From an uncultured Prevotellaceae bacterium (GTDB lineage Bacteria > Bacteroidota > Bacteroidia > Bacteroidales > Bacteroidaceae): a DNA stretch of 64,000 bases. The stretch spans positions 62,001 to 126,000 of the forward strand of contig UQST01000003.1 of NCBI GenBank assembly GCA_900543815.1, read 5' to 3'. Below are positions 16,283-25,065 of this stretch, in pieces (position 1 is the stretch's first letter; each line of letters opens with the position of its first letter). Below the pieces are notes generated by a model. That model ran no database searches and had not been told where the DNA came from. It saw only the letters and a list, made by a program, of their open reading frames with translations. Made by a program: the position numbers and the translations under genes.

Positions 16283-17620
16283 TTACACGATACCCTGCGC
16301 CATCATGGCCTTGGCCACCTTCATGAAGCCTGCCACATTGGCTCCCTTCACATAGTTGACATAGCCGTCGGCCTCGGTGCCGTACTTTACGCAGTTGGCA
16401 TGAATGTTCTCCATGATGGCGTGCAGGCGCTGATCTACCTCCTGGGAAGTCCATGAGAGGCGCTCGCTATTCTGCGACATCTCCAGTCCCGACACCGACA
16501 CACCGCCTGCGTTGGAGGCTTTGCCGGGTGAGTAAAGTATCTTCGCCTCCTGGAACACGCGGATGGCTCCGGGTGTGGAGGGCATATTGGCACCCTCGCT
16601 CACGGCTATCACGCCGTTGGCCACCAGTGCCTGTGCAGCTTCCTCGCTTATCTCGTTCTGTGTGGCAGAGGGGAGGGCGATGTCGGCCTTCTCATTCCAG
16701 GGCTTCGCGCCAGCCACATACTTGGCTGTAGGATACTTCTCCACATACTCCTTGATGCGGCCTCGGTAGATATTCTTCAGCTCCATGATGTAGTCGAGCT
16801 TCTCGCGGTCGATGCCGTCGGGATCGTATATGTAGCCGTCACTGTCGCTCATGGTGAGCACGATGCCGCCCAGCTGGAGCACCTTCTCGGCGGTATATTG
16901 CGCCACGTTGCCCGCGCCGCTGATGAGCACGCGCTTGCCTTCCACGCTGTCGCCTTTGGTCTTCAGCATCTCCTGCAGGAAATATACATTGCCATAGCCT
17001 GTGGCTTCGGGACGTATGAGAGAGCCGCCGAACTCCAGGCCCTTGCCTGTGAACACACCGCTGAACTCGCGTGTGAGCTTCTTGTACATGCCGAACATGT
17101 AGCCCACCTCGCGGCCACCCACGCCGATGTCGCCTGCCGGCACATCCACGTCAGGGCCGATATGACGTCCGAGCTCCAGCATGAAAGCCTGGCAGAAGCG
17201 CATCACCTCGGCGTTTGACTTGCCGCGGGGGCTGAAGTCGGAACCGCCCTTGCCACCGCCCATAGGCAGTGTGGTGAGTGAGTTCTTGAAGGTCTGCTCA
17301 AAGGCGAGGAACTTCAGAATGCCCAGATTGACGCTCTTATGGAAGCGGATGCCGCCCTTGTAGGGACCAATGGCATTGTTGTGCTGCACACGATAACCCA
17401 TGTTGGTCTGCACTTGTCCCTTGTCATCTACCCATGTCACACGGAACTGATATACGCGGTCAGGTATGCAGAGGCGTTCTATCAAGTTGGCTTTCTCAAA
17501 CTCCGGGTGCTTGTTGTACTCTTCTTCGATAGTGGTCAATACCTCTTCGACTGCCTGATGGTACTCAGGTTCATTAGGGAAGCGTCTCTTGAGATCTTCC
17601 AAGACTTTCTTTGCGTCCAT
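16283..17620 (-). CDS. gdhA: NADP-type glutamate dehydrogenase
   Basis: A 445-residue hexameric enzyme that makes glutamate from 2-oxoglutarate and ammonia (reversible), a main nitrogen-assimilation route in gut Bacteroidota. Length and N-terminus (MDAKKVLEDLKRRFPNEPEY) match the bacterial 50-kDa class. The substrate-binding segment NNAIGPYKGGIRFH and the catalytic lysine in LPMGGGKGGSDFSPRGKS (near residue 122) are intact, as are DVPAGDIGVGGREVGYMFG and the Rossmann motif LISGAGNVAQYTAEKV. The C-terminus has GGVSVSGLEMSQNS, typical of the family. It has its own promoter. The NADP preference is a family inference. Confidence 0.96.
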   Translation of the reverse strand: MDAKKVLEDLKRRFPNEPEYHQAVEEVLTTIEEEYNKHPEFEKANLIERLCIPDRVYQFRVTWVDDKGQVQTNMGYRVQHNNAIGPYKGGIRFHKSVNLGILKFLAFEQTFKNSLTTLPMGGGKGGSDFSPRGKSNAEVMRFCQAFMLELGRHIGPDVDVPAGDIGVGGREVGYMFGMYKKLTREFSGVFTGKGLEFGGSLIRPEATGYGNVYFLQEMLKTKGDSVEGKRVLISGAGNVAQYTAEKVLQLGGIVLTMSDSDGYIYDPDGIDREKLDYIMELKNIYRGRIKEYVEKYPTAKYVAGAKPWNEKADIALPSATQNEISEEAAQALVANGVIAVSEGANMPSTPGAIRVFQEAKILYSPGKASNAGGVSVSGLEMSQNSERLSWTSQEVDQRLHAIMENIHANCVKYGTEADGYVNYVKGANVAGFMKVAKAMMAQGIV

Positions 17621-17669
17621 AGCTAAACTTGTTATACGAATACTGTTGGTTGGTTGTCCTAATCCGCTG

Positions 17670-17701
17670 CAAAATTACAGAAAAAGCATCGCTTTCACAA
17701 G
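17670..17701 (-). promoter_or_regulatory. Promoter of gdhA
   Basis: Minus-strand CTTG (17698-17701), 20 bp, TAATTTTG (17670-17677), a good TAnnTTTG match, 50 bp before the start codon. Confidence 0.7.
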
Positions 17702-17858
17702 TATTATGTAAGCAAATTGCTGGAAAAACACGCAATTTGTCACCGCACAGCATCCTTCACATGCAAGTCCATGCATATGGAAGCGCTTGAGCAGGGCTAT
17801 GACGGGGAAACAAGCAGCGGCATGCGGGGGGTTGAAGAAGAAAAGCGGGCCAAGAGAT

Positions 17859-17936
17859 GCAGTGCAGTGCATGCGCCATCGCAGCGCGCTGCGATGCCCG
17901 ACGAAGCACGCTGCACAGGCCATCGCAGCGCGCTGC
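17859..17936. repeat. 22-bp palindromic repeat core, locus 3 (four units)
   Basis: Twelve-mers at 17859, 17881, 17903 and 17925: GCAGTGCAGTGC, GCAGCGCGCTGC, GAAGCACGCTGC, GCAGCGCGCTGC, with 10-bp spacers ATGCGCCATC, GATGCCCGAC, ACAGGCCATC. It lies between the gdhA promoter and the 3' end of comF. No separate comF terminator is seen, so this hairpin-rich block may end that transcript. Confidence 0.93.
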
Positions 17937-17990
17937 AAAAAACCTTGCGGCCATCCGGGCGAGCCTCCCGACTCCCATCCGGCACCTCCC

Positions 17991-18680
17991 TCACTCCCCC
18001 GCAAAGGCCAGGGTGAGCAGGCTCACGTGGGCAGAGGGGTCGGCCTCGAGGATGGCCTCGGCACATTGGGCCAGGGTGGATCCCGTGGTCATCACGTCGT
18101 CCACCAGCACCACCCTGCCCCCGCGAAGTGCCTCGGGAAGGCGGGCATGATAGATGCGGGTGGTGTTCTGCGCCCTGCCCTCACCCGAGAGATGGGTCTG
18201 CGAGGTGCCCTGCTGCTGCCGGACGAGCAGTTCCATCACGGGCACACCCATGGCACGGCCCATCCCATCGGCCAGAAGACGGGCCTGGTTGTAACCACGC
18301 TCGCGCAAGCGCCGGGCCGTAAGGGGCACAGGCACCAGCACATCGGCATATTCGTCCAGTCCGGCACGCACCGCCTCGCTGCCGGCCCACCACCCCAGGC
18401 GGTAGGCCAGAGCCGTGTCGGACTGGTACTTGATGCGCATGAGCAATTGGTGGAAAGGGGAATTGTGGCGGTAGGCCACCAGACTGAAGGCATGCTCCAC
18501 AGGCACGCGCGTCCACAGGTGTCGCAGCATGTCATTGTCATCGATGCCGGGCAACCACAGGCGGGGCAGGCATGAGGCACACACGGCACACAGGCTCTGC
18601 TCGGTATATTCCAGCCTGCGCTGGCACACCGGACAGCGGCGTGGCAGCAGCAGATGGGTGATATCGTGAAGAATACTCAT
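17991..18680 (-). CDS. comF: ComF family phosphoribosyltransferase-like protein
   Basis: A 229-residue cytoplasmic protein of the ComF/GntX family, linked to DNA uptake or ssDNA processing in naturally transformable bacteria, though its biochemical role is unclear. A four-cysteine zinc-ribbon is at the N-terminus (CPVC at 16-19, CAVC at 31-34). The C-terminal half is a type I phosphoribosyltransferase fold with the PRPP-binding loop VVLVDDVMTTGST (near 190) and the RERGYNQARLLA motif typical of ComF. Transcribed divergently from the beta-galactosidase gene. Confidence 0.9.
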   Translation of the reverse strand: MSILHDITHLLLPRRCPVCQRRLEYTEQSLCAVCASCLPRLWLPGIDDNDMLRHLWTRVPVEHAFSLVAYRHNSPFHQLLMRIKYQSDTALAYRLGWWAGSEAVRAGLDEYADVLVPVPLTARRLRERGYNQARLLADGMGRAMGVPVMELLVRQQQGTSQTHLSGEGRAQNTTRIYHARLPEALRGGRVVLVDDVMTTGSTLAQCAEAILEADPSAHVSLLTLAFAGE

Positions 18681-18737
18681 GGCTCTATACGCACGTACAT
18701 ATTATATAATTATAGCAGGAGAATGCCTCTGCACAGA

Positions 18738-18745
18738 CAAATATA
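18738..18745 (-). promoter_or_regulatory. -7 element of comF
   Basis: Minus-strand TATATTTG fits TAnnTTTG, about 57 bp upstream of the start. No clear -33 match. Confidence 0.45.
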
Positions 18746-18787
18746 CGTTTTTTTGCCCAAACAGACACGCGTTTGCAGGAATATCGC

Positions 18788-18818
18788 TTTCGCGTATGCG
18801 TGAATTTCGTTAACTTTG
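18788..18818 (+). promoter_or_regulatory. Promoter of the beta-galactosidase gene
   Basis: TTTC (18788-18791), 19 bp, TAACTTTG (18811-18818). The leader would be about 65 nt. Confidence 0.7.
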
Positions 18819-18891
18819 TGCCAAGGAAGGGGCTTAGCCCTGCCCGAACAGGAGGAAACTTATCCAATAACAAACATACTAACTCAACAAG

Positions 18892-21800
18892 ATGCTCAAA
18901 CAGTTATTTTTCTCAGCGGCATTGGCTGTGGCTCTGGGTTCACAGGGCGCAATGGCGCAAGCACCTCGCTGGCAGGACCCGCAGGTGAACAGGGTGAACA
19001 CCGAGAAGGCACGCAGCTCGTTCTTCGCGTATGAGTCACAGGCCCTGGCACAGAAGGGACTCAAGGAGGGAAGCAAGCGCTTTCTGTCGATGGAAGGAAT
19101 GTGGAAGTTCCAGTTTGTCAAAGACCACAACCTGGCTCCGAAGAACTTCTTCATGCCCGGCTATGACGACTCGCGATGGGAGGACTTCCCCGTGCCCGGA
19201 CTCTTCGAGATGAATGGACACGGCGACAAGACCTACAAGAACGTGGGCTACGCCTGGGCGACCCAGTTTGCCAACAACCCTCCCATGGTGGAGGAGAAGA
19301 ACAACTACACGGGTTCCTACCGCCGTACATTCACCATCCCAGCCAGCTGGAAGGGAGAGCGCATCTATGTGCACGTGGGCTCGGCCACCAGTAACCTCGC
19401 CCTGTGGGTGAACGGCAAGGAGGTGGGCTACAGCGAGGACTCGAAGCTCGAAGCAGAGTTCGACATCACCCGATACGTGGTGCCCGGACAGAAGGCCGTC
19501 ATTGCCATGCAGGTGATGCGCTGGTGCGACGGTTCCTACGGCGAGGACCAGGACTTCTGGCGCTTCACTGGCATAGCACGCGAGGTGTATATGTACGCAC
19601 GTCCCGCAGCACATGTGCAGGACCTGCACATCACCGCAGGACTCACCAATAACTATACCGACGGCACACTCAACGTGAAGGTGGATGCTCCCCAGGCCGC
19701 AGGCAAGACGCTCACGATGACCCTCACCGATGCCGACGGCAAGCAGGTGTGGCAGAGCGAGCAGCAACTCAAGGGCAAGGGCACGCACTCCATCGACGCC
19801 CAGATAAAGGCTCCCCGCCTGTGGAGCGCCGAAACACCTTACCTGTACACGCTCATGACCACACTCTCGGACAAGGGTGGCGTAATCGAGTCAATCCCCC
19901 AGAAGGTGGGATTCCGCAGCGTGGAACACAAGGGCAACCAGATTCTGGTCAATGGCAAAGCCGTACTCTTCAAGGGTGCCAACCGCCATGAGATAGACCC
20001 CGATGGTGGCTACGTGGTGAGCGTGGAGCGCATGACAGAGGACATAGCAATGCTCAAGAAGTTCAACTTCAACGCTGTGCGCACCTGCCACTACCCCGAT
20101 GACCCACGCTGGTACGACCTTTGCGACCAGTACGGAATCTACCTCGTGGCTGAGGCCAACTTCGAGAGCCACGGCATGGGCTACGGTGACCAGCGCCTGG
20201 CACAAGACCCCCGCTACAAACAGACCATCGTGGAACGCAACCAGAACAACGTTCTCATACAGAAGAATCACCCAAGCATCATCTTCTGGAGCCTGGGAAA
20301 CGAGAGCGGCTCAGGCGATAACTTCGATGCCGCATTCGACCAGGTGAAGGCACTTGATGCATCACGTGTGGTACAGTATGAGCAGATGGGAGAGCAGGGC
20401 AAGACGGAGGTGTTCTGCCCGATGTACCGTAACTACGGCGCATGTGAGCAGTACTGCAAGGGAAGCAACCCGCGTCCCCTCATCCAGTGCGAGTATGCAC
20501 ACGCCATGGGAAACAGTGGCGGAGGCTTCAAAGAGTACTGGGAACTCATACGCAAGTACCCTAACTACCAGGGAGGATTCATCTGGGACTTCATCGATCA
20601 GGGCGTGCGAGGCACCAGCAAGCACACTGGCAAGCAGATATGGAAGTACGGAGGTGATGAGGGCCGATACCCTGCAAGCGACCACAACTTCAACTGCAAC
20701 GGCGTACTCTTGCCCGACCGTACCCCCAACCCACACGCTTACGAGTTCCGCCATTACCAGCAGAACTACTGGGTGAAGAGCCTGGATATGCAGACGGGCA
20801 TGGCTGAAATATACAACGAGGACTTCTTCCGCACCATGGACAATGTGGAGGGACTGGTGACCATAGTGGTTGACGGAAAGCCCGTGATGACGCAGAGCGT
20901 GCCCGAGCTCACTGGTCTGAAGCCTCAGGAGACACGCCGCGTGAACATGGCCAAGCTGCCTTTCGCACAGAAGGTGCTCGATATCATACGCGAGAATGCT
21001 GGCTGCGAGGTATTGGCCAACGTGCAGTTCCGCCTGCGCGACTCAGAGCCTCTGCTGCCCGCAGGCTACGTGGTGGGCGAACAGCAGTTCACTCTGCAGG
21101 ACTACTCATTCCCCTCTGCCGCCCAGGTATTGGCGCAGGCCAAGGCCGATGAAGAGCAGACCGTGAAGGTGGATTCGCAGTTGGCATGCTACACGATGAC
21201 CGCTGCCGGACTCTCGGTAACGGTGAACCGCGCCTCTGGCATGATAGACTATCTGGACGTGAACGACCGTCCCATGCTCCAGGATGAGTACAGCGTGACC
21301 CCGAACTTCTGGCGTGCACCCACCGACAACGACTATGGAGCAGGCCTGCAAAACAACTTCGCAGCATGGAAGAACCCCGCCATGAAGACCAAGCGAGTGA
21401 GCATGCAGAAGGTGGAAGGCGGCGTGGCCGTCACCTCGGAAATCGCTTTGCCCAGCGTCAATGGCGAGCTCACACTCACCTACACGCTGACAAACGACGG
21501 CGCACTCATCGTTGGACAGAAGCTCAAGGCCGACCCTGCCAAGAAGAACACCAATATGTTCCGCTTTGGCATGCAGTGGGTGATGCCCGGCAAATACGAC
21601 CAGGTGACCTACTACGGCCGCGGTCCCGTGGAGACTTACATCGATAGGGATGCCCAGTTGCTGGGCTCCTACACCCAGAAGGTGAGCGAGATGTACCATC
21701 CCTATGTACGTCCTCAGGAGAGCGGAAACCACACCGACGTGCGCAGCTGGGCTGTGACCGATGCCGCAGGCCATGGTCTGAGATTCCTGGCAACAGGCAA

Positions 21801-22032
21801 GATGGAGTGCAGCACCCTGCCTTACCTGCCACAGGACCTCGATGACGGACCCGACAAATACGCTCATCAGAGCCACAGCGGCGACCTTGTGGAGCGTCCC
21901 TTCTCCGTACTGCAGATCCAGCAGAGGCAGTTCGGTCTGGGCGGCGTGACCAGCTGGGGCACCTGGCCCATCAATAAGTACCACCTCAACTACCTCGATT
22001 ACGACTTCACCTATATCGTGAAGCCTTGCTGA
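18892..22032 (+). CDS. lacZ: Secreted beta-galactosidase (GH2)
   Basis: A 1046-residue LacZ-type glycoside hydrolase that cleaves terminal beta-galactosides. Signal peptide MLKQLFFSAALAVALGSQGAMA predicts export, unlike the cytoplasmic E. coli enzyme. All LacZ domains are present in order: jelly-roll sugar-binding (about 60-230, with WEDFPVPGLFEMNG), immunoglobulin-like (230-340), TIM barrel (340-640), a second Ig-like domain, and the C-terminal small chain (about 760-1046). The acid/base Glu is in LGNESGSG (near 471) and the nucleophile in QCEYAHAMGNSGG (Glu near 534); RTCHYPDDPRWYDLCDQYG is also intact. It stands alone between its own promoter and terminator, not in a visible SusCD locus. 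Confidence 0.95.
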   Translation: MLKQLFFSAALAVALGSQGAMAQAPRWQDPQVNRVNTEKARSSFFAYESQALAQKGLKEGSKRFLSMEGMWKFQFVKDHNLAPKNFFMPGYDDSRWEDFPVPGLFEMNGHGDKTYKNVGYAWATQFANNPPMVEEKNNYTGSYRRTFTIPASWKGERIYVHVGSATSNLALWVNGKEVGYSEDSKLEAEFDITRYVVPGQKAVIAMQVMRWCDGSYGEDQDFWRFTGIAREVYMYARPAAHVQDLHITAGLTNNYTDGTLNVKVDAPQAAGKTLTMTLTDADGKQVWQSEQQLKGKGTHSIDAQIKAPRLWSAETPYLYTLMTTLSDKGGVIESIPQKVGFRSVEHKGNQILVNGKAVLFKGANRHEIDPDGGYVVSVERMTEDIAMLKKFNFNAVRTCHYPDDPRWYDLCDQYGIYLVAEANFESHGMGYGDQRLAQDPRYKQTIVERNQNNVLIQKNHPSIIFWSLGNESGSGDNFDAAFDQVKALDASRVVQYEQMGEQGKTEVFCPMYRNYGACEQYCKGSNPRPLIQCEYAHAMGNSGGGFKEYWELIRKYPNYQGGFIWDFIDQGVRGTSKHTGKQIWKYGGDEGRYPASDHNFNCNGVLLPDRTPNPHAYEFRHYQQNYWVKSLDMQTGMAEIYNEDFFRTMDNVEGLVTIVVDGKPVMTQSVPELTGLKPQETRRVNMAKLPFAQKVLDIIRENAGCEVLANVQFRLRDSEPLLPAGYVVGEQQFTLQDYSFPSAAQVLAQAKADEEQTVKVDSQLACYTMTAAGLSVTVNRASGMIDYLDVNDRPMLQDEYSVTPNFWRAPTDNDYGAGLQNNFAAWKNPAMKTKRVSMQKVEGGVAVTSEIALPSVNGELTLTYTLTNDGALIVGQKLKADPAKKNTNMFRFGMQWVMPGKYDQVTYYGRGPVETYIDRDAQLLGSYTQKVSEMYHPYVRPQESGNHTDVRSWAVTDAAGHGLRFLATGKMECSTLPYLPQDLDDGPDKYAHQSHSGDLVERPFSVLQIQQRQFGLGGVTSWGTWPINKYHLNYLDYDFTYIVKPC

Positions 22033-22121
22033 GGCAAGCAGGTCATCTGACCCCAGAGGCACGATGAGCGGCCGGCAGAAAAGCAGCTCCACCGCCTACG
22101 GGGAACAATACGAGAAAGCCC

Positions 22122-22157
22122 GAGGGGCAGTCTGGTGCTTGTGCCAGACTGCCCCTC
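22122..22157 (+). terminator. Terminator of the beta-galactosidase gene
   Basis: GAGGGGCAGTCTGG pairs perfectly with CCAGACTGCCCCTC around an 8-nt loop, about 90 bp after the stop. Confidence 0.8.
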
Positions 22158-22298
22158 AGTCTATTCCCCCATACCGGCTTCCCCGCCGCCACACTCTGAC
22201 GCTATCCGGGGTGCACATCGCATGCCCCCACACGCCCGCATGCATCACCAGAGGCAGCAAGCATTTCATTCTGACAAAGGTTGTTGAGATGAGGGGAA

Positions 22299-22540
22299 AA
22301 GAGACCTGGGCGGAAGGAAAGAATGGAATGGAAGAAGAGAGGGAGGCGGCTGTAGAGAATGGACAGAGAAGGCAGAAAGACTGGGAGAAGAGAACTGAAA
22401 CACGGGACGAAGGAAACTGAAAGGATGGGAGAAAAGGGTTGGGATGGATGCCGAAGCAGTTGTCGGGGAACAAGCCTGCGCGGTAGATTTCCTCATGGAA
22501 GCGGAAACGGCGATGATAGCAGGAGGGACATGCGACAAAC
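22299..22540. repeat. Purine-rich 22-bp periodic left arm of locus 4
   Basis: Eleven 22-bp windows in phase with the core at 22541. Most start with a purine tetramer such as GAAG or GAGG (22321, 22343, 22387, 22409, 22431, 22453, 22497). The block is strongly G/A biased on the plus strand. Similarity between units is lower than at 5860. Long open frames on the plus strand here (up to about 200 codons) follow from the lack of stops, and I do not call them genes. Confidence 0.65.
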
Positions 22541-22618
22541 GCACTGCGCTGCAAAGCCAAACGCAGCGCGCTGCGATGAACGATGCAGTGCGCTGCGATG
22601 GACGATGCACTGCACTAC
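22541..22618. repeat. 22-bp palindromic repeat core, locus 4 (four units)
   Basis: Twelve-mers at 22541, 22563, 22585 and 22607: GCACTGCGCTGC, GCAGCGCGCTGC, GCAGTGCGCTGC, GCACTGCACTAC, with spacers AAAGCCAAAC, GATGAACGAT, GATGGACGAT. It lies between convergent terminators at 22122-22157 and 22924-22951. The 300 bp to its right are C/T- and A-rich, with no gene seen. Confidence 0.93.
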
Positions 22619-22923
22619 GTCATTTCACCCGAGCCATTCCCATGAGGCAAGAAGTACCCAACAACCGAACCCCACAGCCGCCCATCGGCCTGCAAAGGCC
22701 ACGCCTCTCCCACCCGTCCATACCATCGGAACCCTGCCTCTTATCCCCCAAAAACACCTGTTGTGCCGGCTCCTCGGGACCGACCGACAGGCTGTCAAAA
22801 GGAATGCAAGGAACTCAAAAACAGGACGGAGCGAGACAAAAGACCGAACGGAGAAAGACGGGCGAGAGGACGGAGCGGCCCAAAGGATTGAACGAAAAAC
22901 GACGGATGTGGGTAGAAAACACG

Positions 22924-22951
22924 AATGGCAGGCTTTGCTGCGCCTGCCATT
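22924..22951 (-). terminator. Terminator of folE (end of the tpiA operon)
   Basis: AATGGCAGGC pairs with GCCTGCCATT around an 8-nt loop; on the minus strand it is followed by GTGTTTTCT. It lies about 55 bp beyond the folE stop. Confidence 0.75.
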
Positions 22952-23006
22952 GGAATAACATACTATGCAAGTCCGCTCTTGAAAGCGGGATGAGGGAGCT
23001 TCTGCA

Positions 23007-23651
23007 TCAGCGACGGCCGATGAGCTGAAGAAACTCCTCGCGGGTCTTGGCCTGGTTGAATGCGCCCGAGAAGTCGCTCGTGGTGGTCAGACTACCCTGC
23101 TTCTCCACACCACGCATCTGCATGCACATGTGCTGCGCCTCTATCACCACCATCACTCCAAGCGGGTGAAGCGCCTCCTGGATACACTCTCTTATCTGCT
23201 TGGTCATGCGCTCCTGGATCTGCAGGCGGCGCGCAAAGCAATCCACCACACGGGCTATCTTGCTCAGCCCCGTCACCTCGCCATTGGGGATGTAGGCCAC
23301 ATGCACACGTCCGTAAAAGGGGAGCATGTGGTGCTCGCAGAGCGAATAGAAGTTGATGTCACGCACGATGACCATCTGACGATACTCCTCGCTGAACTTG
23401 GCGGAGTTGAGTATCGCCACCGGGTCTTGCCCGTAGCCGCTTGTCAGGTACTGCATGGCACGTGCCACACGCAGCGGCGTCCTGAGCAGTCCCTCGCGCC
23501 CGAGGTCCTCCCCCATCAGTTCCAATATGCGGTGCACGTGGGCCGAAAGTTCCTGCTCCACCGCATCCGACTGGCATCCGGACGCAGCGGATGCACCTGC
23601 AGGACTCGCCAGTTCCTCTCCGTCAAAGTCCATCATCTCTTCGTTCATCAT
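23007..23651 (-). CDS. folE: GTP cyclohydrolase I
   Basis: A 214-residue enzyme that converts GTP to 7,8-dihydroneopterin triphosphate, the first step of folate (and preQ0) synthesis. The zinc-binding Cys and His residues are in SLCEHHMLPFYGRVHVAYIP (Cys near 104) and in AQHMCMQMRGV (Cys near 175). EGLLRTPLRVARAM, GLSKIARVVDCFARRLQ and the C-terminal REEFLQLI are typical. The first 30 residues are an acidic, low-complexity extension not needed for the fold; an alternative start within it is possible. Last gene of the DUF1599-tpiA operon, 8 bp after the SPOR gene. Confidence 0.95.
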   Translation of the reverse strand: MMNEEMMDFDGEELASPAGASAASGCQSDAVEQELSAHVHRILELMGEDLGREGLLRTPLRVARAMQYLTSGYGQDPVAILNSAKFSEEYRQMVIVRDINFYSLCEHHMLPFYGRVHVAYIPNGEVTGLSKIARVVDCFARRLQIQERMTKQIRECIQEALHPLGVMVVIEAQHMCMQMRGVEKQGSLTTTSDFSGAFNQAKTREEFLQLIGRR

Positions 23652-23659
23652 CGTCTGAC

Positions 23660-24208
23660 CTATGGTTCAATATAGACTATCACCTTGCATCGCACCATGA
23701 CCGCCTCGGCATACTGGCCCGACTCCTTCATCTGATGGAAGTACTCGTTGGCCTCCTCGTAGGTACGGAAGTCACCCACGCGGCATATCCAGTGTGGCGA
23801 TACGAAGTGCGTATATACAGGCAGTTCGGGAAACATACCCCTGACACGCTGCCCCATGGCCATTGCCTCCATCTTGCCCTTGCGCGAGTTATCGCCTGAA
23901 TACACCTGTATGCGGTATCCGTTGACCCGCATCTTCTGCCCCGTGTGTCTCACAGGAACCACTGCGGTATCCACCGTGTCGGGACGGTGAGTGACGGTAG
24001 GCTGGATGGGCTGCGTGACCCGCTTGCCTGCCGTTGCGGAGGCTTTGGGTTGTGAGGTGCCGTTGACCAGGGCGGTGATCTTCTCGCTCTGGTACAGGGT
24101 TATCTTGCCCTGCCCCTCCACAGACCTCTGCAGCAGGTCGGTATAACGCTGCTGGGCCACGAGCGGGAAGCTGGCAAGCATGGTGAGTATGACAAGGGAT
24201 GTGCGCAT
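23660..24208 (-). CDS. Exported SPOR-domain protein
   Basis: A 182-residue protein with signal peptide MRTSLVILTMLASFPLVAQQ. I start it there because the longer frame only adds bases that form the hairpin at 24231-24280. The C-terminal 75 residues read as a SPOR domain (NGYRIQVYSGDNSRKGKMEA, then VYTHFVSPHWICRVGDFRTYEEANEYF), which binds denuded septal peptidoglycan. The middle is low complexity, rich in Thr, Pro and Val. A small periplasmic cell-wall-associated protein is the likely role. It sits between tpiA and folE. Confidence 0.82.
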   Translation of the reverse strand: MRTSLVILTMLASFPLVAQQRYTDLLQRSVEGQGKITLYQSEKITALVNGTSQPKASATAGKRVTQPIQPTVTHRPDTVDTAVVPVRHTGQKMRVNGYRIQVYSGDNSRKGKMEAMAMGQRVRGMFPELPVYTHFVSPHWICRVGDFRTYEEANEYFHQMKESGQYAEAVMVRCKVIVYIEP

Positions 24209-24230
24209 GTCTTGTGATTTACTGTAAAAG

Positions 24231-24280
24231 GCCTTGCCGGCCAGCGGCATGCCGCGTGGCTGCCGCAGTACCGGCAAGGC
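24231..24280 (-). terminator. Hairpin between tpiA and the SPOR gene
   Basis: GCCTTGCCGG pairs with CCGGCAAGGC around a loop that holds its own palindrome GCGGCATGCCGC; a TTTT tract follows on the minus strand. It lies inside the operon, so it may attenuate or stabilise the mRNA rather than stop transcription. Confidence 0.5.
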
Positions 24281-24299
24281 TGATGTTGTGAGGTAGGGA

Positions 24300-25058
24300 T
24301 TACTTCCAAGCGTCGATGATGCCCTTGAAGTCGGGAGCCTTCAGAGAAGCGCCACCTATCAGACCGCCATCGATATCAGGCTTGGCAAACAGCTCGGGAG
24401 CGTTGCTGGCCTTGCAAGAGCCGCCATAGAGGATGCTTGTCTCGTCGGCCACAGCCTCGCCATACACCTCAGCCACACACTTGCGGATGTATGCATGGAT
24501 CTCCTCAGCCTGCTCAGCGGTGGCAGTCTTGCCGGTGCCGATGGCCCAGATAGGCTCGTAGGCAATCACGATATCCTTCCACTGCTCGGCTGTGAGGTGG
24601 AATACGCTGCCTGCCAGTTCGGCCTTGCACACAGCCTCCTGCTCGTTGGCCTCGCGCTGTGCCAGGCTCTCGCCGATGCAGAAAATGACCTTCAGACCAT
24701 TGGCCAGTGCCAAGTCCACCTTCTCCTTCAGTATCTCGGGAGTCTCGGCATAGTACTCACGACGCTCGCTGTGGCCCAGTATCACGTACTCAGCACCGGT
24801 GCTCTTCACCATAGCTGCGCTCACTTCACCGGTATAGGCACCGCTCTCGTGGTTGGCACAGTTCTCGGCGCTCACGGCGATCACGCTGTCTTTGAGCAGC
24901 TCGCTAACGGTAGCCAAGTGGATGAAGGGTGTGCCGATGATAACCTCGCAGTTGGGCTTCTCGGCTGCCAGAATGTCCTTCAACTCGGTGGCCAGCGCCA
25001 CACCTTCCTGCAGGTTCTTGTTCATCTTCCAGTTGCCTGCTACAATCTTCTTTCTCAT
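24300..25058 (-). CDS. tpiA: Triosephosphate isomerase
   Basis: A 252-residue glycolytic enzyme that interconverts dihydroxyacetone phosphate and glyceraldehyde 3-phosphate. The catalytic residues are intact: Lys11 in AGNWKMNK, the His in ILGHSERREYY (near 97) and the Glu in IAYEPIWAIGTGKTA (near 168). The phosphate-binding C-terminal segments ILYGGSCKASNA and DGGLIGGASLK are also present. The start MRKKIVAGNWK is standard; the longer in-frame version is rejected. Third gene of the operon, 7 bp after the DoxX-like gene. Confidence 0.97.
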   Translation of the reverse strand: MRKKIVAGNWKMNKNLQEGVALATELKDILAAEKPNCEVIIGTPFIHLATVSELLKDSVIAVSAENCANHESGAYTGEVSAAMVKSTGAEYVILGHSERREYYAETPEILKEKVDLALANGLKVIFCIGESLAQREANEQEAVCKAELAGSVFHLTAEQWKDIVIAYEPIWAIGTGKTATAEQAEEIHAYIRKCVAEVYGEAVADETSILYGGSCKASNAPELFAKPDIDGGLIGGASLKAPDFKGIIDAWK

Positions 25059-25065
25059 AATGCTT

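Noticed and set aside
22359..23028. Plus-strand open frames of 194 and 199 codons in overlapping frames
   Set aside because: They lie in the 22-bp repeat gap, overlap each other and the folE terminator, and have low-complexity, Arg/Thr-rich translations.
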